DNA of 64,000 nucleotides from Lepagella muris. Its GTDB lineage: Bacteria; Bacteroidota; Bacteroidia; Bacteroidales; Muribaculaceae. Below the pieces are notes generated by a model. That model made no database searches. It saw only the letters and a list, made by a program, of their open reading frames with translations, and was not told the origin of the DNA. The translations under genes were made by a program, and so were the position numbers. Of the stretch, positions 31,676 through 41,000 are shown one piece after another. Numbering within the stretch: the first letter of the stretch is position 1; each line of letters opens with the position of its first letter. The stretch is from the NCBI RefSeq assembly GCF_004793975.1, contig NZ_SRYB01000004.1, positions 1-64,000 of the forward strand, given 5' to 3'.

Positions 31676-31903
31676 TTACACCTTAACCCTATATACTTCA
31701 ATGCATGCGTCTGGACAAACCCAAGCGCAAGAGCAGCATCCGATGCAATTGTCCGGATTTGCCATAAATGCGTAATGATATCCTCGGTCGTTGACCTCGT
31801 TTGGCTGTAGCGCCAAGGTCTTCGTGGGGCAAGAGTTCACACAGAGATTGCAACCCTTGCAGCGTTCTACGTTGACCGTTATCGCGCCTTTTACTTTTGC
31901 CAT
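31676..31903 (-). CDS. 2[4Fe-4S] ferredoxin-like delta subunit of the 2-oxoacid oxidoreductase
   Basis: This 75-residue protein has two [4Fe-4S] motifs: CKGCNLCVNSCP and CIGCCSCAWVCP, each with the C-x2-C-x2-C-x3-CP spacing. It carries electrons from the catalytic subunits to the external ferredoxin. It is the first gene of the operon, 54 bases before the alpha subunit, and has a promoter match at 31964-31971. Confidence 0.93.
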   Translation of the reverse strand: MAKVKGAITVNVERCKGCNLCVNSCPTKTLALQPNEVNDRGYHYAFMANPDNCIGCCSCAWVCPDACIEVYRVKV

Positions 31904-31963
31904 ATCTTTTATTTTTTAGAATGAGAAAAGTTGTCGTGACGACAATTTTCATGAATTACTTCA

Positions 31964-31971
31964 CAAAAGTA
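31964..31971 (-). promoter_or_regulatory. -7 element of the 2-oxoacid:ferredoxin oxidoreductase operon
   Basis: On the minus strand TACTTTTG (31971-31964) matches TAnnTTTG and would start transcription near 31960, giving a leader of about 57 bases. Confidence 0.5.
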
Positions 31972-32071
31972 GTAAAAAACTTTCGTGAAGAGGGTATGAT
32001 TTATATGTTGAACAACATAAAATATGTTTTACAACATATTTTTAACGGATAAAGGGTAAAAAAATTTAAAA

Positions 32072-32776
32072 TCAAAGAGAAGGAATAATTAAATCCATTA
32101 ATTTTTTCATACCCTCCGTTGCTGTGGCTTTTATTATGGTGACACCGGGCATACCGACAGCAGCTGATGCCGGATTCGGGTCGATATAATATATAGGAGT
32201 GCCCGGGCGCACACATTGTATAAGACCGGCTGCGGGATAAACGGCAAGAGATGTGCCGATGACGACAAAAATATCAGCTTCGTTTACCAGCTCCATAGCC
32301 GGCTCGATGTTAGGGACCGCCTCCTGAAAGAATACGATATGCGGACGCATCAGGTCGCCACGTTTACCGCGCGTTGCCGGGGTAGTCTCAAGATGATTTA
32401 TGTCGAGAGGCTCGATATAGTCCGGGTCGCTGACGGAACGCATCTTCATGAGTTCGCCGTGTAGATGCAGCACGTGTGAGCTTCCCGCCCTTTCGTGGAG
32501 GTCGTCTACATTCTGGGTTATGACGTAGACGTCGAAATATTTCTCCAGTTCTACGAGAGTCTTGTGGGCAAAGTTCGGCTCTTTTGTTATGAGATCCTTT
32601 CTGCGGGCATTATAGAATTCATGCACGAGAGCCGGGTTACGACGGAATCCGTCGGCAGACGCGACATCCATCACGGGATAATTCTCCCATAGACCACCGG
32701 CATCACGGAAGGTTGATATACCGCTTTCAGCACTTATCCCGGCACCGGAAGAAATCACAAGTTTTGGTTTTGCCAT
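32072..32776 (-). CDS. cobB: Sir2-family NAD-dependent protein deacylase (CobB/SIRT5-like) without zinc cysteines
   Basis: This 234-residue sirtuin removes acyl groups from lysines using NAD. NAD motifs are SSGAGISAESGISTFRD and VITQNVDDLHERAG, and the catalytic His is in HLHGEL (His106). Residues Tyr55 and Arg58 (FYNAR) match the Tyr-x-x-Arg signature of class III sirtuins that prefer succinyl or malonyl lysine. The region between HLHGEL and RPHIVFFQEAVP normally holds four zinc-binding cysteines; here it contains none. This zinc-less variant is known in some bacterial CobB-like proteins. The gene stands alone with its own candidate promoter. Confidence 0.88.
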   Translation of the reverse strand: MAKPKLVISSGAGISAESGISTFRDAGGLWENYPVMDVASADGFRRNPALVHEFYNARRKDLITKEPNFAHKTLVELEKYFDVYVITQNVDDLHERAGSSHVLHLHGELMKMRSVSDPDYIEPLDINHLETTPATRGKRGDLMRPHIVFFQEAVPNIEPAMELVNEADIFVVIGTSLAVYPAAGLIQCVRPGTPIYYIDPNPASAAVGMPGVTIIKATATEGMKKLMDLIIPSL

Positions 32777-33078
32777 AATAACAGAGTCTTTATATTCAGC
32801 TTTTTTATCGCAGGCAAGAGTGTCCGAGATTATAAAACTCCATACTCACGAAATGAACAAGCGAAATTAATAAGCGAAAAGAATAAGAGAGAGATGTCTG
32901 CGAAATTACATTAATAAATCCGAATAGATGCTCTGGTTGCACTAAAAATGAATATATTGTGCAAAACTACTCACAATGTCATTTTCTGTGCAAAATTGAG
33001 AATGTCAATGAAATATTGGGATGGTGATATAAATTTGGGAATGTGGATGCAAGATAAACCGGTATAATATCCCTTGCA
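32777..33078. other. Intergenic stretch between the sirtuin and transposase-like genes
   Basis: AT-rich, with no supported gene. It contains the candidate sirtuin promoter at 32962-32994, which would imply a leader of about 185 bases. Nothing else is recognisable. Confidence 0.4.
32962..32994 (-). promoter_or_regulatory. Candidate promoter of the sirtuin gene
   Basis: On the minus strand TTTG (32994-32991), a 21-base spacer and TAGTTTTG (32969-32962) fit the promoter pattern. The long leader lowers confidence. Confidence 0.35.
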
Positions 33079-34320
33079 TTATATAATAAGAGTGGCTACG
33101 TCTGCAATTTCCTTAGCGAAGGCATTTAATTGCAGGCATATCTTGCGTGAGATTTTGCTGTAAGCATATTGATTATCGAAAGGGCATATCTGGAGCAGCC
33201 GTCCTTCGGCACAAGCATCAAAGACAATTCCGGAGGGTTTGTAATATTTGCCGAAACCGGTGTCGCATAATTCTATAACCGAATAATTACTTAGTATTGC
33301 CTCGTTTCTCACCGCCTTCTCACGTGGGGATATGAATGCGCCCACGAGGATGCCACCATGTTCGCCACAATTCATCCATCTTTTGAAATTCTCTTGGTAA
33401 GTCTCCTCAGAGTCTTTTCTGTGAACCACCACAAACTCCTTCTCCGGAATATTCAGTAGAAACATATTCCCGAATATCTGGCATTTGCGTCCAAGAATCT
33501 CCTTATTATATCTCTTTTTGAAAAGCTCCGGATACATACGTTTCAGCGCGAGACGACGAGGGTTGTCGGCAAGATATCTTTTCCATGTGGAGAGTTGACC
33601 ATGGCGGTTTATAATGCGGTCATTATAATTTGACTCAAAGATAATTGCATCCGGATTATTCGAGATGATTCTCCAAAGGCGGTTGCATCCGATTTTAAAC
33701 CCGGCAATCACATTGCCGATATGTTTCTTATCAGGCATCTTTGATCTGACTTCCATTATCAGATGTATATGATCCGGCATGATGCAGGTTTTCCAGATTG
33801 CCACGTTCGGAAATACGGTAGAGATCTTCGGTAATTCCTCGGAGAATATTCTTCGTCCTAATTCTGACTGATAGATATAGGGCTTATCCTTTATTATCAG
33901 CTTGCCGAATAGTTTTTCTCGATTTAAAGTTACCAACGTAATGAGATATATCCCCGGCATCCTGTAATCATGGAACGGGGCACGTTTCGTCAGACGGTTG
34001 GAGCCGGAATGATGATACGATTCCGGTGGTTCATTCGCGATGGAAGATCCGGCATCAAGATCCGGATAGTCGGCATTTGGATAATGGGTATCGGTAAGAT
34101 AGCCGGGATAGAGGCAGGCATCTTCTATATCATAGGCTGCATTGTCGAAAGCGGGAATATTGTTATCCTCTATAAGAAAATTGATTGGATCAAAAGCCGG
34201 CAAATCAGTCTCATCTTCATTTGGGAGATAAGAAGGAATCTTATTTGGAGCGGGAGCCTCTTTTTTATTGGGGAGATTGGAAGGAATCATTCTTTTGTAA
34301 ATTAGAGAAAGATAATACAA
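33079..34320 (-). CDS. REP-associated tyrosine transposase-like protein (RAYT, HUH/Y1 superfamily) with extra C-terminal domain
   Basis: This 413-residue protein has a poorly conserved acidic N-terminus (1-105), then a Y1-type HUH domain (about 110-250). Its signature is HDYRMPGIYLITLVTLNRE, and the metal-binding HxH is in CIMPDHIHLIMEV (His184 and His186). The RAYT-type helix KHIGNVIAGFKIGCNRLW follows. After a central region, a separate C-terminal domain (about 285-410: VVHRKDSEETYQENFKRW, GGILVGAFISPREKAVRNEAI, KPSGIVFDACAEGRLL) looks like a Rossmann-type fold and is not part of classical RAYTs. RAYTs process short palindromic repeats, and a matching palindromic element lies 66 bases upstream of its start (34386-34645). 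Confidence 0.78.
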   Translation of the reverse strand: MYYLSLIYKRMIPSNLPNKKEAPAPNKIPSYLPNEDETDLPAFDPINFLIEDNNIPAFDNAAYDIEDACLYPGYLTDTHYPNADYPDLDAGSSIANEPPESYHHSGSNRLTKRAPFHDYRMPGIYLITLVTLNREKLFGKLIIKDKPYIYQSELGRRIFSEELPKISTVFPNVAIWKTCIMPDHIHLIMEVRSKMPDKKHIGNVIAGFKIGCNRLWRIISNNPDAIIFESNYNDRIINRHGQLSTWKRYLADNPRRLALKRMYPELFKKRYNKEILGRKCQIFGNMFLLNIPEKEFVVVHRKDSEETYQENFKRWMNCGEHGGILVGAFISPREKAVRNEAILSNYSVIELCDTGFGKYYKPSGIVFDACAEGRLLQICPFDNQYAYSKISRKICLQLNAFAKEIADVATLII

Positions 34321-34385
34321 AAGCTATCGTAGCCACGCAATGGGGCGGGATAGCGAAGATGGAATCGAGGGAATCGAGGGAATCG

Positions 34386-34645
34386 GCGATAAAATCGCCT
34401 CAACACGGACTCCTGCGGAGCGAAACTGCCCCCCCCCAATCCTTTCAGCCTCGGCCTTCATTGGGCTCAGCATTTCTTCGGCCTTCATTGGGCTTCATCT
34501 TTCAGCCTCAGCTTTTATAGGGCTTCATCTTTCAGCCTCGGCCTTCATTGGGCTCAGCATTTCTTCAGCCTTTATTGGGCCTGCTCTTGTTGAAGGAGTA
34601 GCAGTTTCGCTCCGGAGGAGTCCATGTTTATAGCGATTTTATCGC
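34386..34645. repeat. 260-bp inverted-repeat element beside the RAYT gene
   Basis: Outer arms GCGATAAAATCGC (34386-34398) and GCGATTTTATCGC (34633-34645) are exact reverse complements, and each is itself hairpin-forming. Inner 23-base arms (34407-34429 and 34601-34623, start GGACTCCTGCGG) match with one mismatch. The interior (about 34441-34590) holds about five related 21-34-base units built on TTCAGCCTCGGCCTTCATTGGGCT. The structure resembles a REP/BIME-type or miniature transposable element. Confidence 0.8.
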
Positions 34646-34689
34646 TTCTAAATGGCTCGCTTGAGAGAGGGGTGAGAATCCGAATAAGA

Positions 34690-34810
34690 GGCGGCTGGGG
34701 CTGGAGAGCTGGCGGCTGGAGATAGGCGGCTGGGGCTGGAGAGCTGGCGGCTGGAGATAGGCGGCTGGGGGCTGGAGAGCGAGCGGCTGGAGAGTGGGGG
34801 CTGAAGCGGA
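34690..34810. repeat. 35-bp G-rich tandem repeat
   Basis: Two exact 35-base copies (34690-34724 and 34725-34759, starting GGCGGCTGGGGCTGGAG) are followed by degenerate partial copies to about 34810. The + strand is markedly G-rich and almost free of C in the core unit. No coding function is supported. Confidence 0.75.
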
Positions 34811-34881
34811 GCTGGCGGCTGGAGAGTGGTTATGGAGCGGGCGATGCAGCAGGAAAGCCAGCGGGACAGGGGAAATGAAAA

Positions 34882-34910
34882 AATCCTGTAAGGGTTTAGC
34901 TTACAGGATT
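34882..34910 (-). terminator. Terminator of tRNA-Ser
   Basis: On the minus strand a perfect 10-bp stem (34910-34901 with 34891-34882, start AATCCTGTAA) with a 9-base loop is followed by a T-run, about 5 bases after the tRNA 3' end. Confidence 0.85.
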
Positions 34911-34914
34911 CTGG

Positions 34915-35001
34915 CGGAGAGGACGGGATTCGAACCCGTGGTAGGATTGCTCCTACGTCAGTTTAGCAAACTGGTGGTTTCAGCCACTCACCCACCTCTC
35001 C
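34915..35001 (-). tRNA. tRNA-Ser(GCT)
   Basis: An 87-base class II tRNA on the minus strand: acceptor GGAGAGG pairs with CCTCTCC, the anticodon stem encloses TTGCTAA (anticodon GCT), and a long variable arm (GTAGGAGCAATCCTAC) marks tRNA-Ser. The T-loop is TTCGAAT. The discriminator is G, and CCA is not encoded. Confidence 0.95.
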
Positions 35002-35051
35002 TTGGGATTGCTCCGAATGTATGCAGGAAGGTTATTCCCTTCAAGCGAGTG

Positions 35052-35082
35052 CAAAGTTAGGCATTTTTTCTGTAACTGCAAA
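35052..35082 (-). promoter_or_regulatory. Promoter of tRNA-Ser
   Basis: On the minus strand TTTG (35082-35079), a 19-base spacer and TAACTTTG (35059-35052) fit the consensus; the core is identical to that of tRNA-Val. Confidence 0.7.
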
Positions 35083-35207
35083 TTTTTTTCGGTGTTTTTT
35101 GTGAAAGTTGTTATTACTAATTTAAAAATTGTGTGTTTTTAGGGATTATGGCGATAAAAGAGCATTGATTTTGTCGTGTGATAGGGGGGAGATTATGGAT
35201 TTTTTTG

Positions 35208-35215
35208 TAATTTTG
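35208..35215 (+). promoter_or_regulatory. -7 element directly before the ruvB start codon
   Basis: TAATTTTG ends 4 bases before the ruvB ATG at 35220. If used, transcription would start at or within the start codon, giving a leaderless mRNA. No -33 match is evident, so it may be fortuitous. Confidence 0.35.
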
Positions 35216-35219
35216 TGGT

Positions 35220-36248
35220 ATGGAAGCAGAAGATTTCGACATAAGGGAGCGTCAGAGCCGCGAATCGGATAAGGATATAGAGAAAGCCCTCCGTCCGCTG
35301 GCATTTGATGATTTCAGCGGTCAGGAGAAGATAATAGAGAATCTCCGTGTGTTTGTGAAGGCGGCCCGTCTTCGCAAGGAGGCACTTGACCATACGTTGC
35401 TGCACGGACCTCCGGGACTTGGCAAGACCACCCTCTCCAATATCGTAGCCAATGAATTGGGTGTGGGGTTTAAGGTGACGTCGGGTCCGGTGCTTGATAA
35501 GCCCGGTGATCTTGCCGGCATCCTGATGAGTCTGGAGGAGAATGATGTTCTCTTCATTGACGAGATACATCGTCTGCATCCTATCGTGGAGGAATATCTC
35601 TACTCGGCAATGGAGGATTACCGTATCGATATCCTGCTGGATAAGGGACCGGGAGCTAAGAGCGTGCAGCTGTCGCTTGCCCCGTTCACGCTTATCGGTG
35701 CGACTACGAGGAGCGGTCTGCTCACTTCGCCCCTGCGTGCGCGATTCGGTATCAACTGCCATCTGGAATATTACGACCATGAGATATTGAAAGGGATTGT
35801 GCGTCGTTCGGCAAGTCTGCTGAGAGTGGGTATCGCCGACGAGGCAGCCATGGAGATAGCCTTGCGCAGCCGAGGCACACCGCGTATCGCCAATGCACTG
35901 CTGCGTCGCGTGCGTGACTTCGCTATGGTCAAGGGTAATGGTTTCATCGATATAGCCATCGCGCGCCATGCGCTGGAGGCACTCAATATCGACCGCTACG
36001 GTCTTGATGAGATCGACAACCGCATACTGCTGACCATAATCGATAAATTCAAAGGGGGTCCGGTAGGACTATCCACGATAGCGACGGCACTCGGAGAGGA
36101 TTCCGGTACGCTGGAGGAGGTGTATGAGCCATTCCTTATAAAGGAGGGCTTCTTAAAGCGCACACCGCGCGGACGCGAGACCACCGACCTCGCCTATACG
36201 CATCTCGGACGCAAACGCTTCGATGCACCGGGAAGTCTGTTTGAATAA
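35220..36248 (+). CDS. ruvB: Holliday junction branch migration DNA helicase RuvB
   Basis: This 342-residue AAA+ motor drives branch migration of Holliday junctions with RuvA. Walker A is LLHGPPGLGKTT (about residues 60-71) and Walker B is LFIDEIHRL. Sensor 1 is IGATTRSGLL, the arginine finger region is SPLRARFG and sensor 2 is RGTPRIANALLRRVRDFA. The winged-helix end reads EPFLIKEGFLKRTPRGR. Length is standard. The N-terminus (MEAEDFDIRERQSRESDKDIEKALRPL) matches homologues, supporting the start at 35220. The -7-like element sits almost on top of it. Confidence 0.96.
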   Translation: MEAEDFDIRERQSRESDKDIEKALRPLAFDDFSGQEKIIENLRVFVKAARLRKEALDHTLLHGPPGLGKTTLSNIVANELGVGFKVTSGPVLDKPGDLAGILMSLEENDVLFIDEIHRLHPIVEEYLYSAMEDYRIDILLDKGPGAKSVQLSLAPFTLIGATTRSGLLTSPLRARFGINCHLEYYDHEILKGIVRRSASLLRVGIADEAAMEIALRSRGTPRIANALLRRVRDFAMVKGNGFIDIAIARHALEALNIDRYGLDEIDNRILLTIIDKFKGGPVGLSTIATALGEDSGTLEEVYEPFLIKEGFLKRTPRGRETTDLAYTHLGRKRFDAPGSLFE

Positions 36249-36325
36249 ATCCCCCGCTTGGGTCTCGGCCTGCTCCCTAAAGGGGAGTTGCTATAAACTT
36301 TAAACTTTAAACCATAAACCATCAC

Positions 36326-37846
36326 GTGGCTGGAATAAAATCATTGGCAAAAGACACTGCGGTCTACGGACTCAGCAGCATCATCGGGAGATTCCTCAAC
36401 TGGTGTCTCGTGCCGTTGTATGTCTATCTATTCCCATCGCAGGAATATGGTGTAGTCACCTATCTTTACGGTGCGACAGCCGTGGCACTCGTCATCCTGA
36501 ACTACGGCATGGAGACGGGGTTCTTCCGTTTCGCCAATAAAGATAAGGATCCGGAAAGTGTCTACACCACCTCCCTCCTATCCGTGGGTGCCACCTCCCT
36601 TCTCTTCATATTACTTCTGACCTTTTTCCTGAATCCGGTCTCGCAAGCGTTGAAACTGCCACATCATCCGCTCTACGTATGGATAATGGGGGTCACGGTA
36701 GCTATAGATGCTTACTCCAACATCCCCTTCGCCTATCTACGCTATAAGAATAAGGCATGGCGTTTTGCCGGGATAAAATTGCTCAATGTCGGGTTCAACA
36801 TCGGGTTGAATCTCTTCTTCCTGTTGCTGTGTCCGGTAATAATGCGTCATTACCCTCCGGCGATAAGCTGGTTTTATGAGCCATGCGGAGGGGAGAGTTT
36901 CGGCATCGGATGGATTTTCGTTGCCAACATCATCTCCACCCTGCTTGTGTTTATCTGCCTGCTTCCGGAGCTTACCGGAAGGCGTTATGTATTCCGACCT
37001 GACCTTCTTAAGAGAATGTTAAGCTACAGCTGGCCCCTTCTTATACTCGGAGTGGCGGGTATACTCAGCCAGAATATGGGTCAGCTCGTCATCCCCTATC
37101 TCTTCCCGGCTGATGAGGAGGCGGCACGATCCATGGTCGGTATCTACGGAGCCAACATGAAGATAGCGATAGTCATGGTGATGTTCACGCAGGCGTTTCG
37201 CTACGCCTACGAACCCTTCATCTTCGCTCAGGCAAAAGGGGATGGGGAGGATAAGAGTAGGGCATATTGCGATGCGATGAAATACTTCGTGATATTCGGA
37301 TTGCTGATATTCCTTGGAGTGATGTATTTCCTTCCCATATTGAAGCATTTCATCGCCCCCGGCTATTGGAGCGGACTTAGGGTAGTGCCTATCATGATGA
37401 TGGCGGAGCTATGTTTCGGAGTGTTCTTCAATCTGTCGCTATGGTACAAACTCACCGACAAGACCCAGTGGGGGATGTATTTCTCCTTGATATGCTTCGT
37501 GCTCATGTTCGGACTCAACGTATGGCTTGTGCCGGCGATCGGCATCCCCGACGGCTACCTCGGATCGGCATGGGCGGCATTGATAAGCTATTTCATCGTC
37601 ATGGTCATGAGCTATCTTGCCGGACGCCGCTACTACCCACTCCCCTACGAGACGAAACGCATGGGAAGCTATCTTCTCTTTGCCGTGGCATTGTATGCGG
37701 GCGGGATGTATGTGGAGAATATCATGGGTATGTGGCTAACATACGCAGTGAGGATAGTTCTGCTCCTTATTTATGTAGGAGTGGTGTGCACATTCGAGAA
37801 TGTGCCGGTGCTCTCCCCCATTTTCCGTCGCCTTCTCCGGCGATGA
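36326..37846 (+). CDS. Polysaccharide biosynthesis flippase (Wzx/MurJ-like, MOP superfamily)
   Basis: This 506-residue inner-membrane protein has about 14 hydrophobic segments. Its start (MAGIKSLAKDTAVYGLSSIIGRFLNW) and central sequence (SYSWPLLILGVAGILSQNMGQLVIPYL) fit the multidrug/oligosaccharidyl-lipid/polysaccharide exporter superfamily. It likely flips a lipid-linked oligosaccharide to the periplasmic side. The substrate is unknown, and no polysaccharide cluster surrounds it. The start is a GTG at 36326, chosen because the N-terminus aligns there. It may share transcription with ruvB (77 bases apart, with a TAAACTTTAAAC-type repeat between), and it ends at a strong terminator. Confidence 0.85.
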   Translation: MAGIKSLAKDTAVYGLSSIIGRFLNWCLVPLYVYLFPSQEYGVVTYLYGATAVALVILNYGMETGFFRFANKDKDPESVYTTSLLSVGATSLLFILLLTFFLNPVSQALKLPHHPLYVWIMGVTVAIDAYSNIPFAYLRYKNKAWRFAGIKLLNVGFNIGLNLFFLLLCPVIMRHYPPAISWFYEPCGGESFGIGWIFVANIISTLLVFICLLPELTGRRYVFRPDLLKRMLSYSWPLLILGVAGILSQNMGQLVIPYLFPADEEAARSMVGIYGANMKIAIVMVMFTQAFRYAYEPFIFAQAKGDGEDKSRAYCDAMKYFVIFGLLIFLGVMYFLPILKHFIAPGYWSGLRVVPIMMMAELCFGVFFNLSLWYKLTDKTQWGMYFSLICFVLMFGLNVWLVPAIGIPDGYLGSAWAALISYFIVMVMSYLAGRRYYPLPYETKRMGSYLLFAVALYAGGMYVENIMGMWLTYAVRIVLLLIYVGVVCTFENVPVLSPIFRRLLRR

Positions 37847-37874
37847 CACCTAAAAACAGACATAATCAAAATAG

Positions 37875-37915
37875 ACAGAAGGATTGATTCCATTTTTCAG
37901 AATCAATCCTTCTGT
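37875..37915 (+). terminator. Strong intrinsic terminator after the flippase gene
   Basis: A perfect 16-bp stem (37875-37890 with 37900-37915, start ACAGAAGGATTGATTC) with a T-rich 9-base loop lies 28 bases after the stop codon. Confidence 0.8.
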
Positions 37916-38050
37916 AGTATATTGCGGATATCAGCCCGGTGGAATTATATAATTGATAGAAATCCTGACCCCAATCATACAAATATTGTCGTAAAAGTCC
38001 AAAATGTGTAATTATGTACAATTTCGCACATATATAACTCACCGAAATCT

Positions 38051-38058
38051 TAATTTTG
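38051..38058 (+). promoter_or_regulatory. -7 element of the PUL (SusC gene)
   Basis: TAATTTTG lies 33 bases before the SusC start and matches TAnnTTTG. The -33 position is only a partial match (ATTTCG at 38021-38026), which would fit a promoter needing an activator. Confidence 0.5.
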
Positions 38059-38091
38059 CGTACAATCAATAATTACTAATAACACCTAACC

Positions 38092-41000
38092 ATGAGAAAG
38101 GAAATCAAATTAACCTTAGCTGTCGCTGCTACCCTTTCCGTGTTTGACGTCGCCGGAGTAAGGGCGCACGATACGGAGAGCGGAGGATTTCTGATGACTC
38201 ACGCCGAAGTCTCAACCGGTTCGCCTGCACCGCAGTCAACCAATGCTGCCACAAGAACCATAGAAGGGACAGTTGTCGACAAAACCACCGGAGAGCCATT
38301 GATAGGCGCCACTATCCAGGTGAAAGGACAACCGACGTCGGGAACAGTGACCGACGTTGACGGACATTTCAAATTATCTTACAAGACACAGAAGAAAGAT
38401 GTGATTCTGATGGTGTCATACGTGGGATACCAACCTAAGGAGGTGCCTGTAGAGGGTGTCACAGACCTTAAAATCGAACTTGATGCCTCAGCCCAGTCGC
38501 TCAATGAGGTTGTTGTGACCGGTACGGGTGTGCAGAAGAAAGTGTCGGTTACCGGTGCTATCTCTTCAGTGTCCGGTGCGGAACTGAAGACATCGGCATC
38601 AACGCTGACCCAGAATCTTGCCGGTAAATTTGCGGGTGTCTACGCTAACAATACCTCCGGCGAACCCGGTTCAGGCGCAGAATTCTACATCCGCGGTATC
38701 TCCAACTTCGCGGGTAAGAGTGCGACTCCCCTCATCCTGCTTGACGATGTTGAGATCTCTGCGGGCGACCTCAACTATATCCCGGCAGAAAACATCAAGA
38801 GCTTCTCCGTGCTGAAGGATGCATCCGCCACCGCAATATATGGTGCACGTGGTGCCAATGGTGTAATGATCATCACGACCAAGGGTGGTGACTACAACAC
38901 GAAGACGAAAATCAACGTTACTCTTGAGAACTCATTCAACTTCATGGGTAAGCTTCCCGAATTTGCCGACGGAGCTACTTATATGGAGATGTGGAATAAG
39001 GCATCTTTATATCGTAATCCCAATGAGCCACTCAAATATACGGATGAGATGATCGAGCGCACACGCTCCGGTATCAATCCATATCTCTATCCCGACGTTG
39101 ACTGGCAGAACGTCCTATTCAAAAAAATGGCTATGCGTCAGAGGGGTAATGTCAATGTCTCAGGTGGTGGAAGCAAGGTGAAATATTACATGTCGCTTGA
39201 GTTCCTTCATGAGACAGGCCACTACAAGACAGAGAAATTATATTCCTGGAACAACCAGCTTCAGAATTATAACTACACCTTCCAGAACAATATCTCCTAT
39301 AAGCTGACGCCCACCACGACCATCTCTATGAACATGAATGCGCAGATTCATCAGAACACACGTCCGAACGTAAATGCTGATAATTTCTTTGCATCTGTCA
39401 TGGATATGACTCCGGTGGAGTTTCCTACCACTTTCCCTGCCCGTGAAGGTATTGACCATGTGATGTTTGGATGTTATGATAAAGGTGGTGGCAATTTTTC
39501 CGACAACCCATACGCACAACTCCGCACAAGTTTCCGTCAGGAGAATTCAAATACCGTCAACACGGTCATCAAGCTCAATCAGGATCTCGATATGATTACT
39601 AAAGGACTCAACTTCAATGTCTGGGTCAATTTCAAGAGCTGGAGCTGGTCTGGCTACACCCGTTCTGTCGAGCCATATCTATACTACATCAACAGTTCGC
39701 ATCAGGCAACCGAAGACTGGCAGGATACGATGTTCATGCCTCTGAGAGCCGGCACATCGGGAAGCAAATACATTTCCCAGTCAGACATCTCGAAGGCATC
39801 CGACAACACTTTTGAGCTTCAGGCAAACCTCAATTGGCTCCGTTCTTTCGGTGAGCATGAGTTGAATGCTGTTGCAATCTACCGCATGAGGGAATACCGT
39901 AACAAGGTTCTTCCCAACCGCAACCAGGGTATCTCCGGACGCGTCACTTACGATTACGGTCATAAGTATCTCGCGGAGTTCAACTTCGGCTATAACGGTA
40001 CAGAACGTCTTGCAAAGGGCTACCGCTTCGGCTTCTTCCCGGCAGGTTCTATTGGTTGGGTCATCTCCAACGAGAATTTCTGGGCACCGATTTCGCCGGT
40101 TGTGTCATATTTCAAGGTGAGAGGTTCATACGGTCTTGTTGGTAGTGATGACATGACACCCGTCGGTTCAAATCTATATTTCTTTTACTATGACCAGATA
40201 TACCAGAATAATCTGAGTGCCTTGGGATTCCAGACAGGAGCGGGTGCATCGCTCGGAGTTTCGGAGTCATTCGGCGGTCCGCAGATGATTTATTATGGAC
40301 TGACAAATCTCGGTTGGGAGAAGGTGAAGAAATTTGATGTCGGTGTCGATATCCGACTTTTTGAGGATCTCAATATTACGTTAGACTATTTCTGCGACAA
40401 ACGTTACGATATCCTTATGGCACGCCAGTCATGGCCTTCGTCACTCGGTTACGGCGCCGCCACCCCTTACGGACCGGTGGGCAGAATCACCAACAAGGGT
40501 GTAGAGGGAAGCGTGACGTACTCAAAAGCCCTTACCTCTGATCTATCTGTGTCGTTCAACGGTAATTTCACCTATAACAAGAACGTCCTCGTAGAGGGTG
40601 ATGAGTTGCAATATAAGTATCCATGGCTTTATTCCACCAACCTTCCATTGAACTACATGAGAGGTTATGTGGCTGAAGGATTGTTCCAGAGCGAGGAGGA
40701 GATTGCTAACAGTCCTACACAGGATCTCGGATCCAGAGTTATGGTCGGTGATATCAAATACCGCGACCTTAACGGCGACGGGCGCATCGACACCGATGAC
40801 CAGACAATGCTTTCGTCATACGGCACAACCCCACGCCTTCAGTACGGCTTCGGAGCGACTGTCAACTGGAAAAGATGGGACTTCGGTTTCTTCTTCACCG
40901 GCTCGGCAAAACGGAAGATCATGATCAACAACATGCAGCCGTTCAGTGCTCACGGATGGGGCGGCAGTCCGAGAAACGTAATGCAGTGGGTGGTTGACAA

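Noticed and set aside
34185..34633. Open frames across the palindromic element
   Set aside because: They are products of tandem and inverted repeats without start context, and one overlaps the transposase gene antisense.
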